NCBI GenBank assembly: GCA_026399015.1
Contig: JAPLRS010000040.1
Span: 164,626 to 228,625 of the forward strand
Direction of reading: 5' to 3'
DNA length: 64,000 nucleotides
DNA from: Methylococcales bacterium
Lineage (GTDB): Bacteria > Pseudomonadota > Gammaproteobacteria > Methylococcales > Methylomonadaceae
Shown here: positions 48,273 to 57,634 of the stretch, in pieces
Layout of the letters: each line of letters starts with the position of its first letter
Position numbering within the stretch: position 1 is the stretch's first letter
The notes under the pieces: generated by a model
Database searches by the model: none
Seen by the model: the letters and a program-made list of their open reading frames with translations, nothing else
Told to the model about the DNA's origin: nothing
Position numbers and translations under genes: made by a program

Positions 48273-48835
48273 CGATAAGGCAATGTGCTTGGGCTATTAA
48301 TAGTCAATTAGAAGCACAATATCACGATGCAGAGTGGGGCGTACCTGTGCATGATGAGCGCTTGTTATTTGAGTTACTATGTTTAGAGGGTGCGCAAGCG
48401 GGTTTAAGCTGGCTAACTATTTTAAAGAAACGCGCGGCTTATCAATTGGCCTTTGATAATTTTGAGCCGGCTATTATTGCTGAATATGATGATGCAAAGT
48501 TGGCTTCTTTATTACAAGACTCTGGCCTTGTCAGACACCGCTTAAAAATAAATTCTGTAGTCTCAAACGCCAAAGCTTTTATAGCTATTCAAGCAGAATG
48601 GGGTAGTTTTGATCTGTTTATTTGGAGTTTTGTCGATCATAAACCTATCCAAAATAGTTGGCATCAGGCATCTGATATTCCTGTTACGACTGATGTGTCT
48701 TTAAAAATTAGTAAAGAACTAAAAAAGCGCGGCTTTAAATATGTGGGTAGTGTGATTTGTTATGCTTATATGCAGGCAATAGGTATGACCAATGATCACA
48801 CCATCAATTGTTTTAGACATGCGCAGCTAAAATAA
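48269..48835 (+). CDS. tag: DNA-3-methyladenine glycosylase I
   Basis: Removes 3-methyladenine from alkylated DNA. 188 residues with RQCAWAINSQLEAQYHDAEWGVPVHDERLLFELLCLEGAQAGLSW and a C-terminal NDHTINCFRH; the cysteine and histidines correspond to the zinc snap of Tag. It is convergent with the GlcF-like gene and ends 4 bp from it. It is a housekeeping neighbour, not a nif gene. Confidence 0.94.
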   Translation: MTIRQCAWAINSQLEAQYHDAEWGVPVHDERLLFELLCLEGAQAGLSWLTILKKRAAYQLAFDNFEPAIIAEYDDAKLASLLQDSGLVRHRLKINSVVSNAKAFIAIQAEWGSFDLFIWSFVDHKPIQNSWHQASDIPVTTDVSLKISKELKKRGFKYVGSVICYAYMQAIGMTNDHTINCFRHAQLK

Positions 48836-48839
48836 AATG

Positions 48840-50141
48840 TTAGTGGTTTAGGGCTTTAGCAATAAGCACGATGGGGTGTATCACCTTAGGTAAATCTGCG
48901 GATTGTTTTAGAGTCATTCCACTATTTAAGTGTAAAGCACAGCCTAGGTTTGTACTCACTAAATAGTCTGCTGCTGAGTTTTTAAAATGATCTAATTTTA
49001 GGGCTCTAAGGGATTCTGCTATTTCTGGATGGGTTAAACAATATACACCACCTGCACCGCAACAAGTTTGATTGTCTGGTAAAGGTGTTACCGATAAGCC
49101 GGATATTTTCTGTAATAATTCGTAGGCATATTGATGTTTCTTTTCAGAAACCTTGTTGATATTTCGTTGACTACAAGGTTCATGTACGGCAATTGATGTA
49201 GCTAATAAATTCTGGGCATGCAGTTTAATATCGGCCGGCCAATGGTTACATAAAAACTCTGTTATATCAAAAAGTGGTGCTTTAAATGACGCTAGTTCAT
49301 CTTTACTTGGATACTCCTTTAGCATGAGTCCACAAGCACTGGCGCTGTATATAATGGCATCCACAGCTAGGGTGTTAAAAGCTTGGATATTGTTGGTGGC
49401 TAATTGACCTGCTATTTGCGACTGACCTTGATGCTGATGTAACGCTCCACAACAGTTTTGTTGTTTAGGGACTACTACATTAAAACCAATAGCATTTAGC
49501 ACTTTAATCGTAGCTAGTAAAGTTTCTTGATCAAAAGCCGCCCCTATACAACCCGTAAATAAGCCTACTGTAGCTTTGGGGTGTAAGCTTGGATAGTTAT
49601 CTGCTAAGCCTTTTAAGCTAACCTTAGGTAAGATGTTTTCAGCTTTAGCTAGGTTAAGCCAATTTAGTAGTGGGGACTTTTTTAATATATAGGCTAAGCC
49701 ACTTTTTTGATAAGCGGCTATAAACACGGTAACAACAGAAAATAGTTTTTTATGCTCAAGTAATTTAAAACCTAGGGGGGCTAAAAGATGAGTCTTAGAT
49801 TTTGAAGATTGCAGCGTTAAAAGCTTTTCACGTGTTTGATCAAATAATTGACCATAAGCCATTTGACTAGGGCAAATCGTTTCACAAGCGCGACATTGCG
49901 TGCAATGATTAAGATGATTTAATTCTTCAGCAGACACATTTTCAGTGTCATTTAATATTTTATCAATAGTACGAATACGACTGCGCGGTGTTTCTGCTTC
50001 TATCTGATTTAGTTTATAAGTCGGGCATAGACTGATACATAAGCCACAGCGCATACAATCACTTGCCTCAGGAATATAGGGGCCGGTTGGCTGATAGACT
50101 GAGTCATCTGAGGGATTGATGTCATCCATGCAATCGAACAT
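48840..50141 (-). CDS. GlcF-like Fe-S/CCG-domain oxidoreductase (orphan)
   Basis: 433 residues. Two N-terminal [4Fe-4S] motifs (CMRCGLCISLCP and CTQCRACETICP) are followed by two cysteine-rich CCG domains (NCCGALH around residue 230 and TCCGAGG around residue 360), the layout of glycolate oxidase subunit GlcF. No GlcD or GlcE partner is present. It ends the nifENX operon, 2 bp after the previous stop. Probably an electron-transfer protein with an unknown partner in nitrogen fixation. Confidence 0.82.
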   Translation of the reverse strand: MFDCMDDINPSDDSVYQPTGPYIPEASDCMRCGLCISLCPTYKLNQIEAETPRSRIRTIDKILNDTENVSAEELNHLNHCTQCRACETICPSQMAYGQLFDQTREKLLTLQSSKSKTHLLAPLGFKLLEHKKLFSVVTVFIAAYQKSGLAYILKKSPLLNWLNLAKAENILPKVSLKGLADNYPSLHPKATVGLFTGCIGAAFDQETLLATIKVLNAIGFNVVVPKQQNCCGALHQHQGQSQIAGQLATNNIQAFNTLAVDAIIYSASACGLMLKEYPSKDELASFKAPLFDITEFLCNHWPADIKLHAQNLLATSIAVHEPCSQRNINKVSEKKHQYAYELLQKISGLSVTPLPDNQTCCGAGGVYCLTHPEIAESLRALKLDHFKNSAADYLVSTNLGCALHLNSGMTLKQSADLPKVIHPIVLIAKALNH

Positions 50142-50143
50142 GC

Positions 50144-50578
50144 TTATGATTCCATTATGGTGGCATAAGCACGGCGTAAAAGATCAAGTTCTGCAGGAGT
50201 GCTTTGTCTCAATTCGGTAAGGCGTTTAAGTTTGGCGCCTTTTTCGGTCATTAAAGCATTGGGTGGATCTAGCAAGGTAAATTGCACTAGATATACAGTG
50301 ATAATGCCATCTGCTGTATCTACTCGTTCAATATATTCAGGGTTAACCTTTAATAAATCATCAGGAATACCAAAGTGCGCACACACTTCAGGTATTAAAT
50401 TGGCTGGTGGCAGTTCTAAAATGGCAGATTGCTCATCAAGTTCTAGGTATTCAGAAAGTGCAGGCAATGGAGTAGGGTAGCACACGCATTCATTGGCAAA
50501 TTGCGTAAATAGCGTTAAGGCGCTGATAGCACCATTGTAATAAATGATAACCCGGCGTTTGGCAAAAAATGCATTCAT
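50144..50578 (-). CDS. Conserved nif-operon protein of unknown function (144 aa)
   Basis: 144 residues from the ATG at 50578, which overlaps the preceding gene by the ATGA pattern. The N-terminal part is hydrophobic (VIIYYNGAISALTLFTQF) and the rest is acidic and helical (LPPANLIPEVCAHFGIPDDLL, DPPNALMTEKGAKLKRLTEL). I recognise no family. It lies between the DUF364-like and GlcF-like genes with overlapping or tight spacing, so it is likely part of the same electron-transfer or metal-handling module. Confidence 0.72.
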   Translation of the reverse strand: MNAFFAKRRVIIYYNGAISALTLFTQFANECVCYPTPLPALSEYLELDEQSAILELPPANLIPEVCAHFGIPDDLLKVNPEYIERVDTADGIITVYLVQFTLLDPPNALMTEKGAKLKRLTELRQSTPAELDLLRRAYATIMES

Positions 50579-51534
50579 GCAGATGCTCCGTGATGAATGT
50601 CCCATAATTGTTTATAACTGGTATCCATCCGAGATAGGCGATTAGTAATATCTTGTAATTGATTAAACTCAGGAAAACGGCTGCGTTTACCACTACCATA
50701 CCAATAGTCCATGGCTTGATTTAGTTGCGCCTTTTCAGCAAAATCTTGGGCGATGCGGGTTTTTAACCAATTCATACAATTGTTGGGGCTAAGTTCCACA
50801 ATACGGTAGCGAGCGCCATTCTCAAAGAGGCGCACACCACCTCCTTCTGCGGCTGTTTGGGATAGTTTGACGGGATCAACTATTTCAATTCCTGCTAAAT
50901 AATTGATATCAAACTCATGCCATTGAGGCATCCATGGCACGGTAGGGCCCATAAGGACAGTTGTGGCATTTTTAGCTAATGCAGCTAAACGAGGAAAAGT
51001 TTTGTTAGTGATTGAACTAGCGGTAATAAAAACCCAATCAGCTTCTGGAATTAAATACTCAGCAGCAGGATCAGGTAAGTCGTTTCCTTGGGGTTGGCGT
51101 TCTATGATGGTGAGATTAAGTTGTTTAGCATAAGCTTCAATACCTGGATATCTACCAATAATCACAACTTTTTTATCGATTAATCGAGGTAAAAAATGCT
51201 CAAATACGGCTAGATTTCCTTTATCAATTGCAGATAATAAAGTGATACCCGCGGGTAGTTCATAGCGATTTAAACTGCAATTAATGGCCGCCATGCCAAC
51301 GGTGGCCGCATAGGGGTCCCATTCTTTAATCCAACTAACTAATTCACGGATGGGTTTGCCCACTAAAGTCCCTGGCCAAGTGAGTGTTCGTGTGGGTATG
51401 CCCGGACTCATCGCTAAACCAAGTTGTTGGGTTTTACAAACACTCCAAACTAAGCCCAATGTAAACTCAGTAACGCTGGCGTCACTATTAGCGTGGTCAA
51501 TTAATAAGTCATATAAGGTATTGGGTGAGTGCAT
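50575..51534 (-). CDS. DUF364-like Rossmann-fold protein, nif operon
   Basis: 319 residues. The N-terminal part resembles DUF4213 and the C-terminal part the DUF364 'heavy-metal chelatase-like' domain (TLLSAIDKGNLAVFEHFLPRLIDKKVVIIGRYPG, EADWVFITASSITNKTF, TVLMGPTVPWMPQW). The GRYPG and GPTVPW loops suit a nucleotide or cofactor site. Such proteins recur in metal-cofactor contexts, but function is unknown. Starts 5 bp after orf134. Confidence 0.72.
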   Translation of the reverse strand: MHSPNTLYDLLIDHANSDASVTEFTLGLVWSVCKTQQLGLAMSPGIPTRTLTWPGTLVGKPIRELVSWIKEWDPYAATVGMAAINCSLNRYELPAGITLLSAIDKGNLAVFEHFLPRLIDKKVVIIGRYPGIEAYAKQLNLTIIERQPQGNDLPDPAAEYLIPEADWVFITASSITNKTFPRLAALAKNATTVLMGPTVPWMPQWHEFDINYLAGIEIVDPVKLSQTAAEGGGVRLFENGARYRIVELSPNNCMNWLKTRIAQDFAEKAQLNQAMDYWYGSGKRSRFPEFNQLQDITNRLSRMDTSYKQLWDIHHGASA

Positions 51535-51538
51535 TTGT

Positions 51539-51943
51539 TTAGGCAGGCATTTCTAACAGTTTAGCTTCCGCTTTAATATTGTCCGGACGTCCCCAAGCAG
51601 TGACACCTTCAACAAACCATTTTGATTTGACAGGATGTGTCTTAACAACATCATAGTCCGCATAAAAAGTGCCGTCGCTATTAAAATGTAGTCGACCAAT
51701 ACGATTTTTGTGAGTGTCATCGTACCAATAACAGCAAAGATTAAAATCTCCGGTATAAGGGTCTTTAATTAACTCATAATTGGCTTCAGCATATTTTGGA
51801 TAGTATTTAATGTCGGATTCTGCAAAACCGAGTTTAGTGATTTCAGTTCGCAGTTTTAGACAAATTGCTTCAGCCAATGCTTTATGATTGATGACTTGGG
51901 TAGATAAATCTACAGAGCCAGATGTTTCATGAGTCATTACCAA
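51539..51943 (-). CDS. Unknown protein of nif operon (134 aa)
   Basis: 134 residues, soluble, with KYYPKYAEANYELIKDPYTGDFNLCCYWYDD and IGRLHFNSDGTFYADYDVVK in the middle and VEGVTAWGRPDNIKAEAKLLEMPA at the end. A second in-frame ATG is two codons downstream. I recognise no family. It overlaps the preceding ferredoxin by a few bases, so it is coupled to it. Confidence 0.7.
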   Translation of the reverse strand: MVMTHETSGSVDLSTQVINHKALAEAICLKLRTEITKLGFAESDIKYYPKYAEANYELIKDPYTGDFNLCCYWYDDTHKNRIGRLHFNSDGTFYADYDVVKTHPVKSKWFVEGVTAWGRPDNIKAEAKLLEMPA

Positions 51944-52260
51944 ATCTCAGCAGGGACCATTAAATCGGTGACCGGTTCATTGCCGATTAAATGCTGTTCA
52001 ATGATGGTTTTAACATCGGCTTTTTGTAAATTACCATACATAATGCCTTCCGGATAAACCAAGACACTAGGTCCCATCATACAGGGGCCCATACAACCGG
52101 TATTGGTTAAACCAATTTTTTCGAATAAATTACGACTCTGAATTTCGTTCATAAATTCAGTCATAATGTCCGCACAACCTTTACTTGAGCACGAACCTCT
52201 TGGATGGCCTTGAGGTCTGTTTTGAGTACAAATAAATACATGTTTATCGGGTCTAGGCAT
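51937..52260 (-). CDS. Thioredoxin-like [2Fe-2S] ferredoxin (Shethna-type)
   Basis: 107 residues. CTQNRPQGHPRGSC and TGCMGPCMMGPSVLVYPEGIMYG give the C-x12-C and C-x3-C cluster ligands of thioredoxin-like [2Fe-2S] ferredoxins, the family of A. vinelandii FeSI. The ATG at 52260 is chosen since AAGGAA lies 8 bases before it and the longer frame would overlap fdxB. Likely electron carrier for nitrogenase. Confidence 0.88.
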   Translation of the reverse strand: MPRPDKHVFICTQNRPQGHPRGSCSSKGCADIMTEFMNEIQSRNLFEKIGLTNTGCMGPCMMGPSVLVYPEGIMYGNLQKADVKTIIEQHLIGNEPVTDLMVPAEIW

Positions 52261-52273
52261 GGCAGTATTCCTT

Positions 52274-52591
52274 TTAAGCAGCTTTTTTATGTTGATGGGT
52301 AAAACAAGTTTTTGGGCATACTTTTGAGCAAGCTTCGCAACCAATACAATCCAATGGATTTTTGATGCTCATGACCATGCTGTTATCATCTTCATCCTCA
52401 AAATCACCATAATCATCATCAAAATCTTCTGGATCTAGTGCCTCTGATTTTTCGATTAAATCAAATACATCACGTGGACACACTTTAAAGCATCGACCAC
52501 AGCCTATGCAGGTGCTTTGATTAATTTTAGTGACATAATTAGGTGTCCATTCTGTTCCACCAAACGTTACACCCGTTATAAATTCAGACAT
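52274..52591 (-). CDS. fdxB: Nif-specific ferredoxin III (FdxB)
   Basis: 105 residues. Two [4Fe-4S] motifs ([12 protein letters not shown] and [12 protein letters not shown]) flank an acidic linker ([17 protein letters not shown]), the characteristic layout of FdxB. It follows the DUF683 gene and is in the nifENX operon as in A. vinelandii. Confidence 0.92.
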   Translation of the reverse strand: MSEFITGVTFGGTEWTPNYVTKINQSTCIGCGRCFKVCPRDVFDLIEKSEALDPEDFDDDYGDFEDEDDNSMVMSIKNPLDCIGCEACSKVCPKTCFTHQHKKAA

Positions 52592-52603
52592 GATTGTCTC
52601 CTA

Positions 52604-52819
52604 TTAAGCGACTTCAGCAAGCGCAGCGTTTAATTTTTGATTAGCTTCATCCCACGCTTTACAGGCTAGGAAGGTCGCTTCTGCAATGCCCATTAGTTCG
52701 CCATAGGCATCAGGCAATTTGTCTTCAATTAAGTCATGTAATTCCATGGCTTGTTCGCTGGCTAAGCGTTTAGTTTTTTTAACTTCTTTTTCGAGTTTTT
52801 TTAAGTCTTCAGGACTCAT
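52604..52819 (-). CDS. DUF683/CCE_0567-family small protein
   Basis: 71 residues forming a helical hairpin: MSPEDLKKLEKEVKKTKRLASEQAMELHDLIEDKLPDAYGELMGIAEATF then a short tail. This is the metalloprotein family found after nifX-DUF269 in diazotrophs. Metal binding is known for members of this family; here it is inferred. Confidence 0.85.
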   Translation of the reverse strand: MSPEDLKKLEKEVKKTKRLASEQAMELHDLIEDKLPDAYGELMGIAEATFLACKAWDEANQKLNAALAEVA

Positions 52820-52879
52820 TAAAAGTCTCCTTAGAAAAGGGATTTATTAGTTGATCTAGTTTTGCAAATTACGCCTAAT

Positions 52880-53353
52880 TTAATCAGTCGCTGCGTTGTT
52901 ATATTTTTCGATAAGTCCAAGGGCTCTATCGATAGCTTTCTCACTTTTCTCACATAAATCTTCAAGACTCGCAAAGCCAAAGCGATGCGTATCGCGTAAG
53001 ACTTTATCAACCACCACTAGTTTGCCTACCATAATTAAGGCGCGGCCAAAGCCTTCATGAGTAATGGTGATAATGGGCGCCGCCATTAATCCTGATCTTT
53101 TTTCAATTAAAGTAGATAGCGAGTTGTAATAAGCTTTTAAACGCGCAATAGTGATTTCTTCAGGATCACCAATCACTGGTATTTTTTGTTTGCGCTCTTT
53201 AGTTAACACAACGGGATCAATTATTTTGGCAGTAGTCCAGCCTTCGTAAGTGTCGTAGGTGTCTATTGCACGCAATTGTTTGATGTAATCTTTTACGATA
53301 TCAGAGTCTAAATTAACATCATCTTCTTGTACGACTAGTTCTGCAACGGCCAT
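52880..53353 (-). CDS. NifX-associated DUF269 protein
   Basis: 157 residues: QLRAIDTYDTYEGWT near the start, then VLTKERKQKIPVIGDPEE and GFGRALIMVGKLVVVDKVLRDTHRFGFAS. The gene sits directly after nifX, the normal position for this family. Role in cofactor assembly is not known in detail. Confidence 0.88.
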   Translation of the reverse strand: MAVAELVVQEDDVNLDSDIVKDYIKQLRAIDTYDTYEGWTTAKIIDPVVLTKERKQKIPVIGDPEEITIARLKAYYNSLSTLIEKRSGLMAAPIITITHEGFGRALIMVGKLVVVDKVLRDTHRFGFASLEDLCEKSEKAIDRALGLIEKYNNAATD

Positions 53354-53424
53354 GGTATGTCCTCAGTTAGGTAAGTAGAATTAATAGGGCAACACTAAGG
53401 TTGTTCTAAGTAAAAAGTTTTAAG

Positions 53425-53910
53425 TTATTCATCCCAGCCCTCATCGGCCATCTTATTAAAGCGATCTGGATCAGGACCTTTGTTTTGATTAATGGCTTTG
53501 GCCAACCAACTTGATGGCCCAGCTTTCATTTCGTTTTGTAAATCGATTATTAAGTCTTTAATTTTGCTGCCATCATGTACTTTTACAGGTTGAATACCTT
53601 TAAGGACTAATTGATTAATAGCCGAGCCACCCACAGCTTGGCAATAAACTGCGGCGCTGCCTGCTAATAAATCAATTTTTACTGATAGCTTATCTTCATT
53701 GCCGTCTTGGCTGAGTTCACCAAACTGTGCTACCTCTAGTAATTCAGAGTTCTCCATATCCACTGCATAGAGTGCAAAGGATTTAGCTGAACCAAAATGT
53801 TGGTTAACGGTTTCCATATCAGTGGTCGCAAAAGCGACTTTAATTGCAGTATCCATAAAACTCCTGTTCTCAGTTGTTTGCACTACGTGCATTCGACGGG
53901 TTAGTGACAT
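53425..53910 (-). CDS. nifX: NifX cofactor-carrier protein
   Basis: 161 residues. Binds NifB-co and VK-cluster on the way to NifEN. A NifX/NifY/NifB C-terminal fold: VAFATTDMETVNQHFGSAKSFALY with the histidine, then CQAVGGSAINQLVLKGIQPVKV, and a C-terminal GPSSWLAKAI and DEGWDE. The start overlaps nifN by 10 bp. Confidence 0.92.
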   Translation of the reverse strand: MSLTRRMHVVQTTENRSFMDTAIKVAFATTDMETVNQHFGSAKSFALYAVDMENSELLEVAQFGELSQDGNEDKLSVKIDLLAGSAAVYCQAVGGSAINQLVLKGIQPVKVHDGSKIKDLIIDLQNEMKAGPSSWLAKAINQNKGPDPDRFNKMADEGWDE

Positions 53911-55298
53911 GACGGAGGATAGTCGGTTAGTTCTGATGCGGGCTTTTGTCCATAAATGGAACGATAAGCCGGTATTTCTTCGTGTGAAAAATTAATGACT
54001 AAATTTGCTAAATCAAACAAAGTTTGACGGGTGCCTCGATAGCCAATCCAAGTTTTTTGATAACCACCAATAATGTCGTATAAAGGAAAACCAGCCCGTA
54101 ATATAGGCACACCTAAACGCGCTGCCGTATCAACGGCATGTGAATTACCAATCACCAATTGCGCTTTATGTTCTCTACCTAATAGTTCCATATCTTCTAA
54201 ATCACCAATTTTGATGGTGTCTACAGGAATATTGGCTAGTAAGGGCACGTTACAAGAAGTGACTGCTGTTACAACTTCGGCGCCCATCTCTTGTACAAGG
54301 TCGACAAAAGCACTTAATAAATCAGCGTCCGCAGCAATGGCGATACGTAACTGACCTAGCATAAAGTGGGTATCTAACATGGCATCTTGTAATTGAGCGC
54401 GTTGTCTTTCAATACGTTCTGGGACTTCATTGCCACTAATTTCAGCTAAGGCACTAATCAATGCGTCGTTGGCTTTTAAACCATACAAATGTCCTAAAGA
54501 GTAGGTGGGTACACCTGTTCTTTCGGCTAATAAATCGGCGGCTTTATTTAAAGAAGTTCCTATTACAACGGTAGCCAAAGCATCACCTACCGTTAAGAGT
54601 TCTGACATAGGTGTGCCACCAATGGTGACAGGACTAAAATCTTCAGCGGTTAAACAGCCATCTAAAGAATCTGATATATCAGGAATAAAAACGGGTCTTA
54701 GATTAAATTGCTCAAAGATATCGCGTAGGGCTTCTAAATCACCGGGCGTGAGAATATAACTGGCTAAGACATTCACTTGTTTTTTGCGTTTGCCAGGATA
54801 AGTGCCTGCAGTTTTAGCATCGGGAACCACTGCGCGTAAAATTTCTGTAAGTGTTGCTGCATAGCCAGTTTCTACACTGCCAGTAAAGTCAGGGGTGTTT
54901 ACCCCAACTACAGCAATATCAGCAAATTCTGGATTAGCTGCTTTAAACTCTCGGACATTACGGTGCACATCTGCCCCTTGAGTTTCAGCTAAGCCAGTGG
55001 TTAAAATGGTAATTAAAGCCGGGCGGGATTTTTCGGCGATTGTTTTAATGCCTTCACGAACATTTTCGTCTGCCCCCATAACCGAACTACCTTGGTCCAT
55101 GGCAGTACTTTGTAATGGAATGGGTTCTCTGAAGTGTCTAACAAAAAATACTTTGGCAAAGGCGGTGCAACCTTGTGAGCCATGCAACATGGGCATGGAA
55201 CGGTTAAATCCTAAGGTCGCTAAAGATCCGCCAATGGGTTGACTGGCTTTTAAGGGATTAACGGATAATGCTTTATTTCTTTTAAGGATGTCAGCCAT
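53901..55298 (-). CDS. nifN: Nitrogenase cofactor assembly protein NifN
   Basis: Partner of NifE in the FeMo-co scaffold. 465 residues with NPLKASQPIGGSLATLGF at the start, HGSQGCTAFAK, TTGLAETQGAD, NTPDFTGSVETGY and the cysteines expected of a NifK-related chain. The ATG at 55298 overlaps the nifE stop (TAATG) and has GGAG 8 bases upstream, so it is preferred to an upstream GTG at 55307. Confidence 0.94.
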   Translation of the reverse strand: MADILKRNKALSVNPLKASQPIGGSLATLGFNRSMPMLHGSQGCTAFAKVFFVRHFREPIPLQSTAMDQGSSVMGADENVREGIKTIAEKSRPALITILTTGLAETQGADVHRNVREFKAANPEFADIAVVGVNTPDFTGSVETGYAATLTEILRAVVPDAKTAGTYPGKRKKQVNVLASYILTPGDLEALRDIFEQFNLRPVFIPDISDSLDGCLTAEDFSPVTIGGTPMSELLTVGDALATVVIGTSLNKAADLLAERTGVPTYSLGHLYGLKANDALISALAEISGNEVPERIERQRAQLQDAMLDTHFMLGQLRIAIAADADLLSAFVDLVQEMGAEVVTAVTSCNVPLLANIPVDTIKIGDLEDMELLGREHKAQLVIGNSHAVDTAARLGVPILRAGFPLYDIIGGYQKTWIGYRGTRQTLFDLANLVINFSHEEIPAYRSIYGQKPASELTDYPPSCH

Positions 55299-56710
55299 TA
55301 TCTGCACTCCACTTTATTTTTCCAGGGGGCAGGGGCTCTAACTGCTTCCCATACGGGGCTTTCGATAGTGAGGGCTAATTGCCGCACGAGTTCTAACATG
55401 CCTTTATAACCTTCATACCCAAATTCGCGTTCTTGGTTAATATCTAAGAAAGGCACTTTGGCTTTTAAAGCCGTATACATATTACGACCACCGGCAATTA
55501 AGATATCTGCCTTGTAGTCATGCACGATTTTTAATAAGGCTCTCGGGCTACCATCATCTATCATGACCGTGTCTTCGCCCATTAACTCTCGAATTCTGGC
55601 TTTATCTTCTTCGGTGGATTTTTTGGTACCGGTTGCAACCACTACCATGCCTAAATCTTGTAAGGCTGAAATAACTGACCAACTTTTAACGCCACCGGTA
55701 AATAATAAAACCCGTTTACCCTTAAGGCGGGCTTTCCAAGGTTCGAGTTCTTGTCTTATCTGAGTTTCTTCACGCAGAATTAAAGCTTCGGTACGCGCAG
55801 TTAAGTCGTCATCATTAAGGGCTTTTGCAAAGTCTCTTAAAGACTGGCTAGTATCTGTAATTCCATAAAAACTACCTTCAAACCACGGCGTACCATAGCT
55901 TTGTTGTAACTTTCTAGCGACATTAACCATCGCCTTTGAACAGACCATCATATTGACTTCGGCCTTATGCATGGTTTGTACTTCGCGGAACCGCGCATCA
56001 CCCGATAAGGTACACAGAATGCGTAAACCCAGTTCATCAAGTAACGGTAAAACATGCCAGAACTCTCCAGCAATATTGTATTCACCAACTAAATTCACAT
56101 CATGCACTTTAAAGTTAGGCGAGACAGCAGGAAAGATTGAACGATCAGCTTCGGGTAAGGGATCAGGGTCACGCGTGCCAATCACATAATTAACCATGGC
56201 GTCGCCCGCAATACGGTTACCAAGGTTTTTAGTACCGTAAAAGCCAGCGCTATCAATGGGCACAACAGGCACGCCCCAGCGTTCTTGAGCTGATTTACAC
56301 ACCGCATTAATATCATCTCCAATTAAAGCGGGAACACAGGTGTTATAAATAAAAACCGCAGGTGGCGCGTAAGTATCAATCGCTTGTTTAATCGCATGAA
56401 ACAAGCGTTTTTCAGCGCGGCCCATAACGATATCTTGCTCAGTTAAATCAGTTGTCATACCGATGCGATACAGTGTCGCGCCAGAAGATCGAGTACCTCG
56501 GTTATCCCAAGAGCTTCCAGCACAGGCGATTGGGCCATGCACGATATGGGCTACATCGGCGATAGGCAATAAAGCAATTTGAGCACCATCGAAAGCACAA
56601 CCACCCGCTGATGCTCCAGGTTTTGGTTTAGCACAGCCAGACTTTTCTTTCTTGTTGTGTTCACAAGCGGGTTCATCTAGTAATACAGCGATGTCTTTTG
56701 TCGATTTCAT
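55298..56710 (-). CDS. nifE: Nitrogenase cofactor assembly protein NifE
   Basis: 470 residues, a NifD-related chain that with NifN builds FeMo-co from NifB-co. [34 protein letters not shown] and [25 protein letters not shown] are visible. It is the first gene of the nifENX operon and has a sigma-54 promoter and an NifA site upstream. Confidence 0.95.
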   Translation of the reverse strand: MKSTKDIAVLLDEPACEHNKKEKSGCAKPKPGASAGGCAFDGAQIALLPIADVAHIVHGPIACAGSSWDNRGTRSSGATLYRIGMTTDLTEQDIVMGRAEKRLFHAIKQAIDTYAPPAVFIYNTCVPALIGDDINAVCKSAQERWGVPVVPIDSAGFYGTKNLGNRIAGDAMVNYVIGTRDPDPLPEADRSIFPAVSPNFKVHDVNLVGEYNIAGEFWHVLPLLDELGLRILCTLSGDARFREVQTMHKAEVNMMVCSKAMVNVARKLQQSYGTPWFEGSFYGITDTSQSLRDFAKALNDDDLTARTEALILREETQIRQELEPWKARLKGKRVLLFTGGVKSWSVISALQDLGMVVVATGTKKSTEEDKARIRELMGEDTVMIDDGSPRALLKIVHDYKADILIAGGRNMYTALKAKVPFLDINQEREFGYEGYKGMLELVRQLALTIESPVWEAVRAPAPWKNKVECR

Positions 56711-56748
56711 AGTTGCTTAAATTGATTAGCTACGTTTGCTTTAATGTT

Positions 56749-56764
56749 AGCAATCAATATGCCA
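56749..56764 (-). promoter_or_regulatory. Sigma-54 promoter of nifENX
   Basis: Minus strand TGGCATATTGATTGCT with GG-N10-GC; it ends 39 bp before the nifE start. Confidence 0.9.
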
Positions 56765-56808
56765 TAAGATAACTTATTGAAATTATTTGCTTTTGAAGAC
56801 AGGTTTTT

Positions 56809-56824
56809 TGTAGGAAAGCTGACA
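56809..56824. promoter_or_regulatory. NifA upstream activator site, nifE
   Basis: TGT-N10-ACA match (TGTAGGAAAGCTGACA), about 45 bp upstream of the -24 element. I found only one site here. Confidence 0.72.
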
Positions 56825-57062
56825 AAAGGCGAGTTTATTACCAACAATGTATTGGTTATTTAGACGGGTATGTTGCTTAGGTTAATGTTGAGTATTAGTT
56901 CGACTGAGTTTATTGATAGCTTCATAGAATGTGAGATCTATAGTTGGGTATGCGGAGATTTAGTGAGTGTGTATTTTTTGCTGGCCAATTTGTTAGATTC
57001 TTGTGTTACATTTAATTTGTCTGTAGGGTAGGATTAAATATTATTCAATATTGGGGTTTTTC

Positions 57063-57340
57063 ATGCGGACTACTAGACAATTTAGCATTACATTACCTAA
57101 CGAAATGGCAGATATTGTTAAAGCTAAAGTAGAGGCAGGTGAGTATGCTAGTGAAAGTGAAGTAATTCGAGATGGTTTGCGAGTATAAATGCTTCGTGAT
57201 CAGGTGGTTGAAAATTGGTTAATGAACCAGGTGGGTCCTGCTTTTGATGCATTGAAGCTGATCTATCAAGGGCATCTTCAATAAGTCAAGTTCGCGCAAG
57301 GCTGAGCGCTGAACATAATCAGCATGAGCTCGAAGTTTAG
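57063..57340 (+). pseudogene. parD: Broken parD antitoxin
   Basis: The first 41 codons are a normal ParD/CopG ribbon-helix-helix start (MRTTRQFSITLPNEMAD, then EYASESEVIRDGLR) and end in a TAA at 57186. Translation of the same frame resumes as MLRDQVVENWLMNQVGPAFDALK, then shifts: in another frame the ParD C-terminus SQVRARLSAEHNQHELEV follows and ends in TAG at 57338-57340. A TTA-to-TAA change at 57186 and loss of one G in the AAG-CTG of 57255-57260 would account for both. The downstream parE begins at the last base of this frame. Confidence 0.75.
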
Positions 57341-57630
57341 TGCTGATTACGGTTGTATTTTCACCAGAAGAACAACTCATAAAGCTTTATCATTATGTTT
57401 CTTTAGCCGCATCACCTAATATTGCTGAAAATTATACAAGCGCAATAATTACATATTGTGAGGGGGTAAGTAATTTCCCCTTTCGTTGTATTAGTCGAGA
57501 TGATATTCGGCAAGGTATTCTTATTACAAATTACAAAAGGCGAACAGTAATCGCCTATGCTGTCACCGTTGATTTGGTATCAATTAGTGGTATATTTTAT
57601 GGCGGTCAAGATTTTGAGGGTATGTTCTAA
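57340..57630 (+). CDS. parE: ParE-type toxin
   Basis: 96 residues from GTG, which overlaps the last base of the parD remnant (TAGTG). ParE/RelE-like: TVVFSPEEQLIKLYHYVSLA, ITYCEGVSNFPFR, RRTVIAYAVTVDLVSISGIFYGGQDFE. The frame is complete and looks intact, so the toxin is not obviously disabled although its partner antitoxin is broken. In ParDE systems ParE poisons DNA gyrase. Confidence 0.82.
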   Translation: MLITVVFSPEEQLIKLYHYVSLAASPNIAENYTSAIITYCEGVSNFPFRCISRDDIRQGILITNYKRRTVIAYAVTVDLVSISGIFYGGQDFEGMF

Positions 57631-57634
57631 ATTT

